Source: Anodontia alba (taxonomy: Eukaryota > Mollusca > Bivalvia > Lucinida > Lucinidae). Taken from it: DNA of 64,000 nt. A model generated the notes under the pieces. It was not told the DNA's origin, made no database searches, and worked only from the letters and a program-made list of their open reading frames with translations. This document shows positions 1-9,240 of this stretch, piece by piece (position 1 is the first letter of the stretch; each line of letters begins with the position of its first letter). The translations under genes and the position numbers were made by a program. Location: contig OZ024823.1 in NCBI GenBank assembly GCA_964016985.1, positions 109,108,476 through 109,172,475 on the forward strand. Direction: 5' to 3'.

Positions 1-181
1 GACGACATTAAAATTTTTTTTTTTATTTTTTAGAGAAAACAAGTCTTGACATTCCATGTGAATTGTCTGCTTGACAGACAATTCACATAAAATGTCAAGA
101 CTTGTTTGCACTGAAAAATAAAAAATAAAAAAATAAAAAAATTGTCGTCTGCTGTAGATGTGATTGGCGATTTAAGGGTTA
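1..181. mobile_element. Palindromic MITE, family A (left end cut by window)
   Basis: A large inverted repeat: the arm with CTTGACATT..CATGTG (about 46-90) is mirrored by its complement around a centre near 75, then TTGTCGTCTGCTG, and it ends in TTTAAGGGTTAA. Complete copies (40127-40337) show TTAA + CCCTTAAAG ends, so this is a piggyBac-like non-autonomous element by its end type. It has no coding capacity. The left terminus is outside the window. Confidence 0.75.
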
Positions 182-230
182 AAATTTTTAACCAAAAACA
201 TTAACAGATGCTAATGCCAATGCCCTGGTG

Positions 231-274
231 ACTGCTATAGATCTACCTGTACTTTCGTACAGGCGAGCTAAAAA
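231..274 (+). mobile_element. Isolated 3' end of pearl-like family R
   Basis: A hairpin CCTGTAC-TTTC-GTACAGG (246-263) is followed by CAGGCGAGCTAAAAA. The same 3' terminus closes the element at 62294-63689. Only the end remains; no tandem core precedes it here. Confidence 0.6.
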
Positions 275-289
275 TTATACCAGACTATA

Positions 290-428
290 TTCTAAAACAT
301 TTTTTTTATGAGAAATCAAAGGCTTGACACTTTCATGTGAATGGTCTGCATAGCAGATGTCAAGTCTTGTTTTCTCAGAAGAATATAAAGTATTTTAGTG
401 TCTGCTGCTATTGTGACTGGCAATTTAA
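290..428. mobile_element. MITE, family A (short, diverged)
   Basis: It shares the GACA(C)TTTCATGTGAAT arm, CAGATGTCAAG and TGTCTGCTGC motifs of family A. It ends at TTTAA, which is also the first TTAA of the following family B copy, so the two elements abut on one TTAA. Confidence 0.55.
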
Positions 429-637
429 TGCTTAGCACTCTGGGTAAAATTTTCAGCAGACGACATTTTGAAATATTTTTCTTATTTTTCCCAGAAAACA
501 GGATTTGACATTTCATGCAAAATGTCTCCTAAGGAGACAATTTGCATGAAATGTCAAATCCTGTTTTCTGGGAAAAATAAGAAAAATAACATCATTTTGT
601 CGTCTGCTGAAAATGCCCAGAGAGTGGTAAAGGTTAA
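425..637. mobile_element. Palindromic MITE, family B (TTAA-flanked)
   Basis: It begins TTAATGCTTAGCACTCTG, has long arms (TTCTTATTTTTCCCAGAAAA / TTTTCTGGGAAAAATAAGAA) around TCTCCTAAGGAGA, and ends CAGAGAGTGGTAAAGGTTAA. Imperfect terminal inverted repeats and TTAA flanks suggest piggyBac-type mobilisation. It is non-coding. Confidence 0.75.
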
Positions 638-721
638 GGGTTAAAACTGAATATTCATCTTTATCTATTGTGACACATTAATGTATATGGAAAATCAATG
701 ACTTAATCGCATTTATTCTGA

Positions 722-774
722 GTAGCAGACATAATTTTTTCACTTTAAGTGATAGAAAAAGTATGTCTGCTGCT
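722..774. repeat. Small hairpin
   Basis: AGCAGACATAATTTTTTCAC is mirrored by a near complement ending TATGTCTGCTGC, a perfect-stem-like palindrome of about 50 bp. It carries the AGCAGAC motif seen near family A ends, so it may be a deletion relic of that family. Confidence 0.5.
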
Positions 775-830
775 TGGAATAAATGTGATAATAACAAGGA
801 GCACAAAGTAGATGACAAATAGCAGACAAA

Positions 831-1031
831 ATCTTAACTCTTGTCCTGCTAATCCCGGATATAACCTGCCTTTGCAAACAGTGTAGATCTTCAGAAGCCA
901 ACTGATCTAGATCTGCACTGTTTGTCATTAAATATGTGAATTTCTATCAAAAACCCAGATCAAGTAATCTGATTGGCTGGAAATTAGAAGTGGGTGTGGC
1001 ATCTTAATTTATTCAGCATGACAAGGGTTAA
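831..1031. mobile_element. MITE, family C (TTAA-flanked)
   Basis: It runs from CTTGTCCTGCTAATCCCGG to GCATGACAAGGGTTAA. The centre is an inverted repeat (GCAAACAGTGTAGAT.. mirrored by ATCTGCACTGTTTG) around GAAGCC. Copies at 17311, 24371, 48649 and 48955 have TTAACCCTTGTC..GACAAGGGTTAA ends, again TTAA + CCCT. Confidence 0.75.
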
Positions 1032-1045
1032 ACATTTTCTCTTCA

Positions 1046-1538
1046 CCTTAAAGCCCTAAGTACAACTGCAGCAGACTTTATTTTAAACAGTTTTCCAAGA
1101 AACTAAGGTCTGACATTTCATGTGAATCATCTGCTAGGTAGATAATTCACATGAAAAGTCATGTCTTATTTTCTCAGAAAAATATTAAAAAAACTAAACA
1201 TGTCCAAAGTACAGGAATGCCCCCACCCTTTGGACCCTTAGCCCTACCCCAGGGCATGACCCAGGAGCAACTCCAACACAAATATGAAGGTTTAGGTCTT
1301 CCTAGTATAAAAGATACCTATGTTATGACCTCCAAGAGAAACACTGATATAAATGTCAATGTAAATTTGAATGCAAACTTACAACATTTGTTAGACTCTG
1401 GTTACGAAAGTGACATGTGCATGTCTGGACATACAGACATAACATGACGGCGAAATGCTATATGTCCCATTCCTGCCTTTAGCAGGCAGAGACATAATCA
1501 GAAAATCTGCTGAAATTTGCTTAGCACTTTAAGGGTTA
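1046..1538. mobile_element. Family A MITE interrupted by an unrelated 0.3-kb segment
   Basis: The left part (CTTAAAGCCCTAAG..GTCTTATTTTCTCAG, to about 1195) and right end (TCTGCTGAAATTTGC..CTTTAAGGGTTAA, about 1500-1538) are family A. The intervening 1196-1499 resembles 51295-51456 plus 51772-51830 (GGCATGACCCA.., TTAGACTCTGGTTAC), so it is an inserted repeat fragment. The long open frame across it (1151-1447) is not considered a gene. Confidence 0.55.
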
Positions 1539-1568
1539 AAATAGTATTTGATATTCCAAGTCGAATTA

Positions 1569-1903
1569 CAGTCGAACCTCGTTATCTCTAACTGGCTTAT
1601 TTCGAATTACCGCTTATCTGGAAGTGAAAATCTGGTCCCTGTTTTAACATGAAACTATGACAACAGGTAACAAAATAATGTGGAAAAGAGGAGAAATTGC
1701 TCCTAAGGAGCAATTTCTCCTCTTTTTCACATTATTTTATATATATATTTCTAACTTCAGGAGTCAAATCACATATTCATTTGTTAAATGTGGTTGTTCA
1801 ATTTACTGTTTTCCTCACTCTCTCAACTCTGATATGTCGAGGTAGGGATATCTCAAAGTGTTTCAATGAGTCCCTTGGAATTCGAGATAACGAGAGTCGA
1901 CTG
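1569..1903. mobile_element. Pogo/Tc1-mariner-type MITE
   Basis: The ends CAGTCGAACCTCGTTATCTC and GAGATAACGAGAGTCGACTG are inverted repeats bordered by TA on both sides (1567-1568, 1904-1905). A hairpin around CTCCTAAGGAG lies inside (about 1687-1730). It is non-coding. A second copy lies at 21987-22294. Confidence 0.75.
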
Positions 1904-2011
1904 TATAATGAGAGACCAACCGTGTCCAGTTTGGGGGGAAATCCATTCATTACATAGAACCAGAGAAAAGGGGCATCTAGATGAATTTTTTCTTATATCA
2001 CCATGAAAACT

Positions 2012-3114
2012 TTCATACATCAAAGTGTCTAACAAAATGGCATATGCAAACAGTGCAGATCAAGATCAGATTGATCCTGAAGGAGCAGTCTGATCTGGGT
2101 CTATACTGTTTGCCATTCCACTAAGTATTGTAACAACGTTTTTCTTACATTCTTTTAAACTGACAACGTCAAAGTATATTCTTTAAATTGACAACGGCGA
2201 AGTTCAAATAAATTTTTCACATTTTTATTTTAATATATTTTCCTTCTTAGTAGGTTTTCACATATGCAATACAATTATTTACAGTTGATTTCTCACATGT
2301 GGAAATTGTTCATGGCAATGGCCAACAGGCCATTGCCTACTTTTCAACACTTGTAAAGTTACATTATTTTAGTGTCCACAGCATCTCAAGAAAATGAACT
2401 ACTGGACTTGTCAGTCCAAGCACATCATTAAGACTCTTCTCAGTCCAGATGCAAGATTAAGACTTCTCAGGCCAAGTGCAACCTTAAGACTGATTGACCT
2501 GGCCCTCTTCTAATTTTCTTTGGGCCAGTCAAACTAGTTGTTGCTTAGCAACCAATCTTAAGCACCAACCAAAGTTTGTATTTTTATTCGAACTGTCACT
2601 CAAGACTTAGCAGAATTTGACATTTGATTATTTGACCATACCGTCCTCATAAAAGATTAACTTACTAGCATTAACACTTACAATTTTCACACATACCAGT
2701 GAATGAATTATTTAGTTTGTATCTTTTGTAAGGAAAAAACCTGATAATGCATATATTTAGCACAATCACTTATTATGAATATTAGATGAAATGAAGGCTT
2801 GATCTTTTCGCAACAAAGAAGGCAAAACAAGTTTTATTTATTTGGTTATTACAAATCAAATTATTGTGCATCTGTTTACAGAATGTACAAAGCTCTTTGT
2901 GATAGTTTAGCCTTCTGTTTAGGAATGAGACATTTTGTCTCAATGAAAAACTTGAAATATTTTACTAAAATTAAAATGAAATTCAAATTTCAGTAAATTG
3001 AAATGTCAGGCAAATTTTCCCTGTTACAGTATTTAAGAAGGAACTGCATAAAAAGCAATATTCAGGCCAAAAAAGTATGGAATAAAGTGTTCAAAATTTT
3101 AGGACATTTACCAT
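2012..3114. mobile_element. Family M MITE split by a solo LTR
   Basis: The left half (AAAATGGCATATGCAAACAG..CCATTCCACTAAGTAT, to 2128) and right half (TTTAAGAAGGAACTGCAT..TTTTAGGACATTTACCATAC, from 3033) join into the same order seen intact at 39195-39407. The intervening 0.9 kb is the separate element at 2129-3028. The outer left end is unclear. Confidence 0.6.
2129..3028. mobile_element. Probable solo LTR (gypsy-like ends)
   Basis: A 900-bp segment starts TGTAACAACG and ends CCCTGTTACA, i.e. a 7-bp TGTAACA/TGTTACA inverted terminus of the TG..CA type. It is flanked by direct GTAT (2125-2128 and 3029-3032), and excision rejoins the family M element cleanly. No internal region, gag/pol or second LTR is present, so it is read as a solo LTR. 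Small open frames inside are not credible genes. Confidence 0.55.
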
Positions 3115-3279
3115 ACTTTACATATTTACCGCACCTCGCTAAAGCCATTTTAACGAGTATCCACACTGTTGCTCACAATATGTTTTCTCAGAGAAGTAAG
3201 AAAATAATATCAGTATTTTTCAGCCAAAAAATGTAGAAATTAACTCATTAAAAGTTTGCAAAAGCTGAGTTTGTCTTAC

Positions 3280-3564
3280 CTGAACTACTGTCGAGACGAC
3301 CTGTGTGATAATTACAAAACCAGTCATGAGTCCTCCATACACATATACAGCAATGTAATCATCCATGGTTCCCAGTTCCACCAACAAGGTGAAGAGGCCT
3401 CCCAATAAAAACGGGATGAAGAATAATATAATCTGGTTGATATAAACATAGACTGGTGCATCATAGCCCAACCTCAGTTTCAGACCACCAAGAATGGTTT
3501 GCGGAAATCTCTTGGCAAAGAATTCTCGCTTGTACTCATTAAGAAGTGGAACACTGGTACCCAT
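3280..3564 (-). CDS. PCNX4: Pecanex-like protein 4 homologue, first coding exon (95 codons)
   Basis: Start ATG is at 3564-3562 (MGTSVPLLNEYKREFF..). The protein has the N-terminal signature of the PCNX4 branch of pecanex multi-pass membrane proteins: LLNEYK, KRFPQT, LGG, LGY.AP..Y.NQIILF. Two hydrophobic segments follow (residues about 42-62 and 70-94), fitting the first membrane helices. The exon ends in phase 0 at CAG followed on the minus strand by the consensus donor GTAAGA (3279-3274). The next exon must lie left of the window, as no continuation is visible in 1-3200. The frame stays open 41 codons upstream to a Met at 3687, but the lower ATG matches my recollection of the family's usual N terminus. 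The role of PCNX4 is poorly defined; pecanex relatives act in the ER/secretory pathway and Notch signalling in flies. Confidence 0.82.
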
Positions 3565-3701
3565 GATGTATGTTATCCACTGCTTATGGCTTGGTGTGAT
3601 TCGATAGTTTAATCCATGCTTTCTGCGGACTCGATATGAACGATAGAAGCTGAAGTCCTGACAGTTGTCACCCCGGGGAGTTTTCATACATCTTGAGGAG
3701 T
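3565..3701 (-). other. PCNX4: 5' UTR part of the PCNX4-like exon with splice acceptor
   Basis: On the minus strand a pyrimidine-rich tract ending TTCTGTTTCAG stops at 3702, a good acceptor, so the exon probably spans 3280-3701. It contains an upstream out-of-frame ATG (7 codons then stop, around 3690-3667) and an in-frame Met at 3687. At least one further 5' exon therefore lies to the right. It was not identified. Confidence 0.6.
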
Positions 3702-3724
3702 CTGAAACAGAATAAAATAATATT

Positions 3725-3865
3725 TAACCCTTAAAGCACCAATCACAACTGCAGCAGATGACACTTTTAAATTACATTTGTTTATTTTCAATGGAAAATA
3801 AGTCTTGACATTTCATGTGAATCTTCTGCAGAACAGTTTAAGTGTCAAGTTTTCTGGGACAGACT
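3725..3865. mobile_element. Family A MITE, truncated, next to the PCNX4-like exon
   Basis: It starts TTTAACCCTTAAAGCACC, with GCAGCAGATGAC and TCTTGACATTTCATGTGAAT. The right arm is reduced to GTGTCAAGTTTTCTGGGA and the 3' TTAA end is missing. It sits about 24 bp upstream of the splice acceptor of the exon. Confidence 0.6.
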
Positions 3866-4006
3866 TGCTAGTTTCGGCCAATTAGGCCTCATCAGTGACC
3901 CTCGTATAACATTTCAAAAATCCTGGAATGGGCTCAATGATCGCAAAGGACCAGAAAATATAAACTATACAATTTAGTAATGTATGGGGAGATGCTTCAC
4001 GGCCAC

Positions 4007-4202
4007 CATCATAGCCACAGATAAGAGGGGGTATCCGCATAATATTTTTCTTATTTCTCGACGAATACATATGTTGTGGGTACTCATTAGAAGCACCTCG
4101 CAGAGGCGCTTCTAATGAGTACCCACAACATATGTTTTTATTGAGAAATAAGAAAGATATCAGCATTTTTCAGATGAAAAAAGCGTCGTACCTGTTGCTA
4201 TG
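4007..4202. mobile_element. Palindromic MITE, family D
   Basis: The ends are CATAGCCACAGATAAG and GTACCTGTTGCTATG. The arms TTCTTATTTCTC.. and ..GAGAAATAAGAA surround a near-perfect centre (TTGTGGGTACTCATTAGAAG mirrored, 4074-4133). Typical D ends elsewhere are AGCTCCAGATAAG/CTTATCTGGAGCT. No coding potential. The superfamily is unknown to me. Confidence 0.7.
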
Positions 4203-4303
4203 ACCACATGGCACTAATATCAGCTGTAGTGAAGATAAATAGATTCTAACTTTTGAGAGTAATGAACATATAAAACTGAAAATTGCAGAACTGTCAGCCA
4301 TTA

Positions 4304-4581
4304 CGGAAACACGCCTATTCGAATATATTGAAAATTTCACCACTAAAACTGAAAGTTTTCAGATAAAAATTCTGATATTTTCATATTTCTGCTCAAAACA
4401 TAGATTGTGGGTACTTCTTAGAACCACCTCGATCCGCCTCATCAAGACGGTTCTAATGAGTACCCACAATCTATGTTTTTGAGCAGAAATAAGAAAACTA
4501 ATGTATGCTCCTGTAAACCCCAGTTTTACTATATGAAAGTGGGGTTTAAGGGGGTCAAAATTATATAGGCATGTTTTCGTG
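4304..4581. mobile_element. Palindromic MITE, family E
   Basis: The ends CGGAAACACGCCTATTCGAA and TATAGGCATGTTTTCG differ from D, but the centre (GTGGGTACTTCTTAGAACC and complement) is close to the D centre. The right subterminal part holds CCCCAGTTTTACTATATGAA as a short inverted repeat. A second copy is at 20171-20441. Confidence 0.7.
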
Positions 4582-4732
4582 ATGCAATTAGGCCTCACCA
4601 ATGACCCACATATGTTTTCAAAAAGCTCTTCTGAAATTCTTTCCTTTTAGAATAGACCTGTTTCAAAAGAGAGGCAAAACAATTTTCACATACACATAGT
4701 AACCTTCCCTAAATGTGTATCAATTCGCCTTA

Positions 4733-4973
4733 ACCCTTAAAACGCCAAGAAAACCTGCATCTGAAAATGTCGTCTGTTTATGTCGTCTGCTGCATCTTCT
4801 TGCAAACTTTTTAAACATACTTCTTGCATATAGGCAAACAGTGTGGACCCAGATCAGACTGCTCCTAAAGGAGCAGTCTGATCTGGGTCCACACTGTTTG
4901 CAAAAATGACTTAAAATCACAAGCAGATGACAAAGCAGACGACAATTGTTGTGATTGGCAGTTTAAGGGTTTA
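4733..4973. mobile_element. Chimeric MITE: family A ends with a C/M-type centre
   Basis: Outer parts are family A (TTAACCCTTAAAACGCC..GTCGTCTGCTGC and TTGTGATTGGCAGTTTAAGG). The core, 4829-4902, is a perfect-looking palindrome GCAAACAGTGTGGACCC.. around CTCCTAAAGGAG, as in families C and M. Family A normally has a GACATTTCATG centre. Confidence 0.7.
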
Positions 4974-5099
4974 AATATTACATAGAGTAAAAGTTCAGTA
5001 ACTGGAACACTGTCTCTGGCTAGTTTACCGTGGCCGATTCGAACTTGTTTTTGAGTCCCTAGGAAATTCTTCCAACATACATGTATTAAGAAAACAAAT

Positions 5100-5251
5100 A
5101 TTGGGGATATTTTAGGGAAATTTTATTATTTTGTCCCAAAAATGTATGTTGTATGTACTCATCAAAGCAATTCTAATGAGTACACTCAACATACCATTAT
5201 TTTATAGAAGATCAAAAAGACATCCCTAAATTATCCCAATTTGCCTCCTGA
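5100..5251. mobile_element. MITE with private ends and a D-type centre
   Basis: The ends ATTGGGGATATTTTAGGGA and TCCCTAAATTATCCCAAT are inverted. The core GTATGTTGTATGTACTCATC..CTAATGAGTACACTCAACA is D-like. Length is about 150 bp. It is the only copy with these ends in the window. Confidence 0.55.
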
Positions 5252-5377
5252 CCTTGCGATATGATTAACCCCATGAGTGCCTCAAACTACCCATGTCTGG
5301 AGCAACTTTTCAAGTTCCCAAAGATGTTAAGCCACTGAAGTTTGACTTGGTGCATCATACTAGACATGCCATTACTG

Positions 5378-5606
5378 GTTAACCCATTGTAGATTGAATG
5401 ACCTCCCCCACACTATATATTGGAGGAGTCCAATTTCAATTTTAGGTAGGCAAGGCTATGAGATTTAGATATTCCTGGAGAAAAATGGCTGAAGTATTTG
5501 CAAACAGTGAAGACCCTGATCAGACGCCGCATTCTGCGGCGTCTGATCTGGGTCTGCACTGTTTGCCAATTACCCTTTCAGGGGTCTCCTGACTAAAATG
5601 GGTTAA
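5378..5606. mobile_element. MITE, family H (TTAA-flanked)
   Basis: TTAACCCATTGTAG..CTAAAATGGGTTAA are inverted ends on TTAA. An internal palindrome GCAAACAGTGAAGACCCTG / TCTGGGTCTGCACTGTTTGC surrounds CGCCGCATTCTGCGGCG. The other copy, at 56543-57075, carries a SINE. Confidence 0.7.
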
Positions 5607-5806
5607 CAACATAGCTACGTATTAACACTATTAACACTGCTTAGAACAACTGAGCCCTAGGTGCTAGATACTATAAAAGCCTCTGCCATCAGCTTTCACA
5701 GATACTGCAAAACAGCCTAATTAACCAATGATCATAGCTCTAGATCATATGGCAAAACTTTCAACCAAAAACTATTCATATTTTTCTTATTTCTCCATGA
5801 AAACAT

Positions 5807-5914
5807 CTCAGCAGGCACATGACGTTAATACAACGTCGCCGCAACGTCGATGCAACGTCATGACGTTGCATCGACGTTGAGCCGACGTTGTATAAATGTC
5901 ATGTGCCCGCTGGG
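5807..5914. mobile_element. Short palindromic element inserted in D
   Basis: The ends CTCAGCAGGCACATGACGTT and ACATTTATAC..TGTCATGTGCCCGCTGGGA are inverted; the inside is made of repeated ACGTC/CAACGTCG. It interrupts the D arm between ACAT and ATGTTG. A target duplication of at most 2-3 bp (AT/TA) is possible. It is non-coding. Confidence 0.6.
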
Positions 5915-5998
5915 ATATGTTGCAGCACTCATTAGAAGCCCTGGTCAAGGCGCTTCTAATGAGTACCCACAACATATACTTTCGTGGAGAAAAAAGAC

Positions 5999-8032
5999 AA
6001 GAATTCCGCGGAAGGCGTCATCGCACCTGCTGGGGCAAAAGTCACAGGAGCCACAATCAGAATGTGGTTATTAAATAAGTTTATTTCATTCTTAGCAGTG
6101 CTTTCTTGGAAAACTGGGTTGAAAAAAATGTAGACAAAGTGCCTAGTGGGGCACATATATCCCAGGCCAGTCCCATTCCCTCTAATGGCTATATCTTCAG
6201 CACTGACTTTTCGTATCATACAGCCAAATGATAATGGAACGTTGACGTAAAATGTGTAAAAGTCACTGGAGCATGAAATATAGGTCAAGGTCACAGGTCA
6301 AGGTACCTGCTAATTCAGTACACCAAGGAGAAGCACAATGCAAGGTATGGTGGTTGTAGGCCTTAGAGTTGAGGAGTTATCAAACATCAACATAAAATGT
6401 GTCAAATATAGGTCAAGGTCACCAGGTCAAGGTACCTGCCAAGCCAATGCAATGAGGTGAAGCACTACGCAAGGTTTAGTGGTTGTAGGTCTTATATTTG
6501 AGGAGATACCGAACATCAATATAAAATGTGTCAAAGTCACTGGAGTGCACAATATAGGTCAAGGTCACCAGGTCAAGGTACCTGTTGAGTCAGTACATCG
6601 AGAAGAAGTGCTATATAAGGTTTGGTGGTTGAAGGCCTTACAGTTGAGGACATATGGAAGGGTGACGTAAAAGGTGTAAAAGTCAATGGAGCTTGAAATA
6701 TAGGTCAAGGTCACCCAGTCAAGGTACCTGCAGAGTCCGTACATTGAGGAGAAGCACTATGCAAGGTTTGATGGTTGTAGGCCTTATAGTTGAGGAGATA
6801 TTGAACGTTGACGTAAAATGTGTAAAAGGCACTGGAGCGCAAAATATAGGTCAAGGTCACCGGGTCAAGATACCTGCCAAGTCAGTACATATAGGAGAAG
6901 ATCTATGCAAGGTTTGGTGGCTACAGGTCTTACACTTGAGGAGATCTGGAACGTTGACGTAAATTATGTCAAAGTCACTGCAGCCAAAATATAGGTCAAG
7001 GTCACCAGGTCAAGGTATCTGCCAAGTCAGTACATTGAGGAGAAGCACTTTGCAAGGTTTGATGGCTGTAGGTCTTATAGTTGAGGAGATATCAAACGTC
7101 GACGCAAAATACGTCAAAGTCACTGGAGCGCAAAATATAGGTCAAGGTCACCGGATCAAGGTACCTGCCAAGTCAGTACATCTAGGAGAAGCACTATGCA
7201 AGGTTTGGTAGTTGTAAGCCTTATAGTTGAGAAGATCTGCAACGTCAAGGTAAATTGTGTCAAAGTCAATGGAGCGCAAAATATAGGTCAAGGTCACTGG
7301 GTCAACACATCTGCCAAGTCAGGAGGTCAGGGAGATGTGTCATGCAAGGTATGATGGTTGTTGTAGAATTGTAGTTGATTAGAATACTAACTTTGACGTA
7401 AATGTCGAACTTCGACATAACAGAACTGTTAAGAGACAGACGGACGGACGAACGGACAGACGAATGGAAAAGCGGGCACCTATGTCGCAAAGTCAAGAGG
7501 TCAAGGAGATATTTCATACAAGGTTTGATGGTTGTTTAGTCTTGTAGTTGATTGGAATACTAACTCTGACATAAATGTCGAACTTCGACATAACAGAACT
7601 GTTAAGAGACGGACAGACGAACAGACAGACGAATGGAAAAGTGGGCACCTATGTCGCAAAGTCGGGAGGTCAGGGAGATGTTTCATGCAAGGTTTGATGG
7701 TTGTTTAGTCTTGTAGTTGATTAAAATACTAACACTGACATAAATGTCGAAGTTCGACATAAATGTCGAACTTCGACATAAATGTTGACAGACGGACGGA
7801 CGAATGGACAGACATACGGACGAGCGGACGCCTATGTTGCAAAGTCAGGAGGTCAGGGAGATGTTTCATGCAAGGTTTGATGGTTGTTTAGTCTTGTAGT
7901 TGATCAGAATACTAACTTTGACATAAATGTCGAACGTAGACATAAATGTTGACAGACGGACGGACGGACTGACGGACGGACGGACGGAAAATCGGACGCC
8001 TATATCGCACCCTGCTACAAGCAGGTGCGATA
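5999..8032 (+). mobile_element. Pearl-like tandem-core element G1
   Basis: The 5' end is ACAAGAATTCCGCGGAAGGC (hairpin TTCCGCGGAA). The subterminal motif ATCGCACCTGCT is at 6022-6033. The core has about seven units of roughly 146 bp (6290-7320; AGGTCAAGGTCACC.., GCAAGGTTTG.TGGTTGTAGG), then three or so 170-185-bp units with CGAACTTCGACATAA and ACGG/ACAG microsatellite (to about 7990). The 3' hairpin is TCGCACCCTGCT-ACA-AGCAGGTGCGA (8005-8030), whose outer arm is the inverse of the 5' motif. It has no transposase. The flanks AAG / AAAAATAT rejoin to the D consensus without duplication. Short frames inside are shadows of the repeats. Confidence 0.8.
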
Positions 8033-8371
8033 AAAAATATTACCTGGATACCCCCTTTTTCATAATAGAGCTATGCAAAAATACAGTGTAAATATTGTCA
8101 TTTTTTCATCACATTATCCCTATAGACTAGCACTACTTGTCTGATAATAAAAATCTGATCTCATTTTTTTTTTTTTTTTTTTTGATAAAAGATAGTCAGC
8201 TTCTTAATGATGGCAAGTCTATTTGGTAGAGTCTCCAATACACATACTGGCTAAGTATTAAAACTGAGAAAGGAGACTAGACTAGCGAAAATATTATATA
8301 GTTCATTTTAATGCAAACAGATGGCTTTGTTTCCATATAATTTATTTTATCACCAAGTAGCTAGGCTACCT

Positions 8372-8550
8372 CTTAAAGTGCTAAGCAAAATTATAGCAGA
8401 CGACATTCTAATATTTTAAAATTATTTTTCAGAGAAAATAAGACTTGCTTGGTAGATGATTCACATGAAATGCCAAATCTAATTTACTCTGAAAATACAC
8501 ACAAAAAATCAAAATGTCTTCTGCTGAAGGTGTGATTAGCACCCACTGAC
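8372..8550. mobile_element. Family A MITE, diverged
   Basis: Begins CTTAAAGTGCTAAGCAAAAT, with TTTTTCAGAGAAAATAAGACTTG, GATGATTCACATGAAATGCCAA, and ends TGTCTTCTGCTGAAGGTGTG. Part of the left inner arm is deleted. No clean TTAA remains on the right. Confidence 0.5.
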
Positions 8551-8835
8551 ACAAAGCCAATTTTCAAGCTAGTTCTGTATCATATTTTGATGAATTAGAA
8601 AAAAAATCTTTAATGGCATTACTGGTCTTAAAAAATCCAAGAAAAGCTGAAACAGATCTGTCATTTTAGCCCACAGCAAAACAGCAGCCTGATGTTACCA
8701 TGACAATGCTTATTCAATGGGTTTAAGCCATGAAGAGACAAATTCAAAACTAATTGCATTACACCCACTCGAGTTGAAAGCAGTGAAATTCTATTCCCCA
8801 CATTCACCATACTAATATTCAGACTGACACAAGTA

Positions 8836-8882
8836 ATAAGAGCTATCATCTGACAGCATAGCTCACCTGTATACAGATTTAA
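8836..8882 (+). mobile_element. 5' end fragment of pearl-like family R
   Basis: ATAAGAGCTATCATCTGACAGC followed by ATAGCTCACCTG parallels the start of the element at 62294 (hairpin then TAGCTCGCCTG). No core repeats follow, so it is a relic. Confidence 0.5.
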
Positions 8883-8989
8883 ATTTGTTAAAATTAACAA
8901 AAATTTTTAACATACAGTTTCTAAGTACGATCACTGATGGATAAAGTAGTGTTAGATCTTAGAAGTATCATATTTACCCTAAGTATTTA

Positions 8990-9202
8990 TACACCTCAAC
9001 TCCTTACCACACTAAGTCTTGTTCTAAAATTTGAATAAGTACACGCTACTACCTGATGTTGTGTCTAAAAACTGCTGGATAAGTGGCAAACAGTGTAGAT
9101 CGTGATGAGATGCTGCATTATGAGGCATCTCATCTTGGTCAACACTGTTTGCTCATACCTGTCTGTCTAATAATATATGGAAAAAAAAAAAAAAAAAAAA
9201 AA

Positions 9203-9240
<38 letters not shown>

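Larger units (their letters stand above)
5733..8078. mobile_element. Family D MITE carrying two nested insertions
   Basis: The left end is CATAGCTCTAGATCATATGG. Its arm is cut at 5806 by a small palindromic element and resumes at 5915 (TATGTTGCAGCACTCATTAG). The right arm is cut at 5998 by G1 and resumes at 8033 (AAAAATATTACCTGGATACC), ending GAGCTATG at 8078. Removing both insertions leaves a D copy of about 200 bp. Confidence 0.65.

Noticed and set aside
1151..1447. 98-codon open frame
   Set aside because: It crosses the junction between a family A MITE and an inserted repeat fragment that recurs near 51.3 kb; not a gene.
5818..5905. Regulatory cluster of ACGTC/CGTCA (CRE-like) sites
   Set aside because: The sites are parts of a palindromic mobile element inserted in a MITE, so their density needs no regulatory explanation.
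6290..7990. Possible CRISPR array or satellite
   Set aside because: Units are about 146-185 bp with diverged repeats, no spacers, in a eukaryote; it is the core of a bounded transposable element.
5999..8032. Many 60-90-codon frames in the G arrays (also 45.4-46.4 kb)
   Set aside because: They repeat with the 146-bp period and follow the tandem units; shadows of non-coding repeats.
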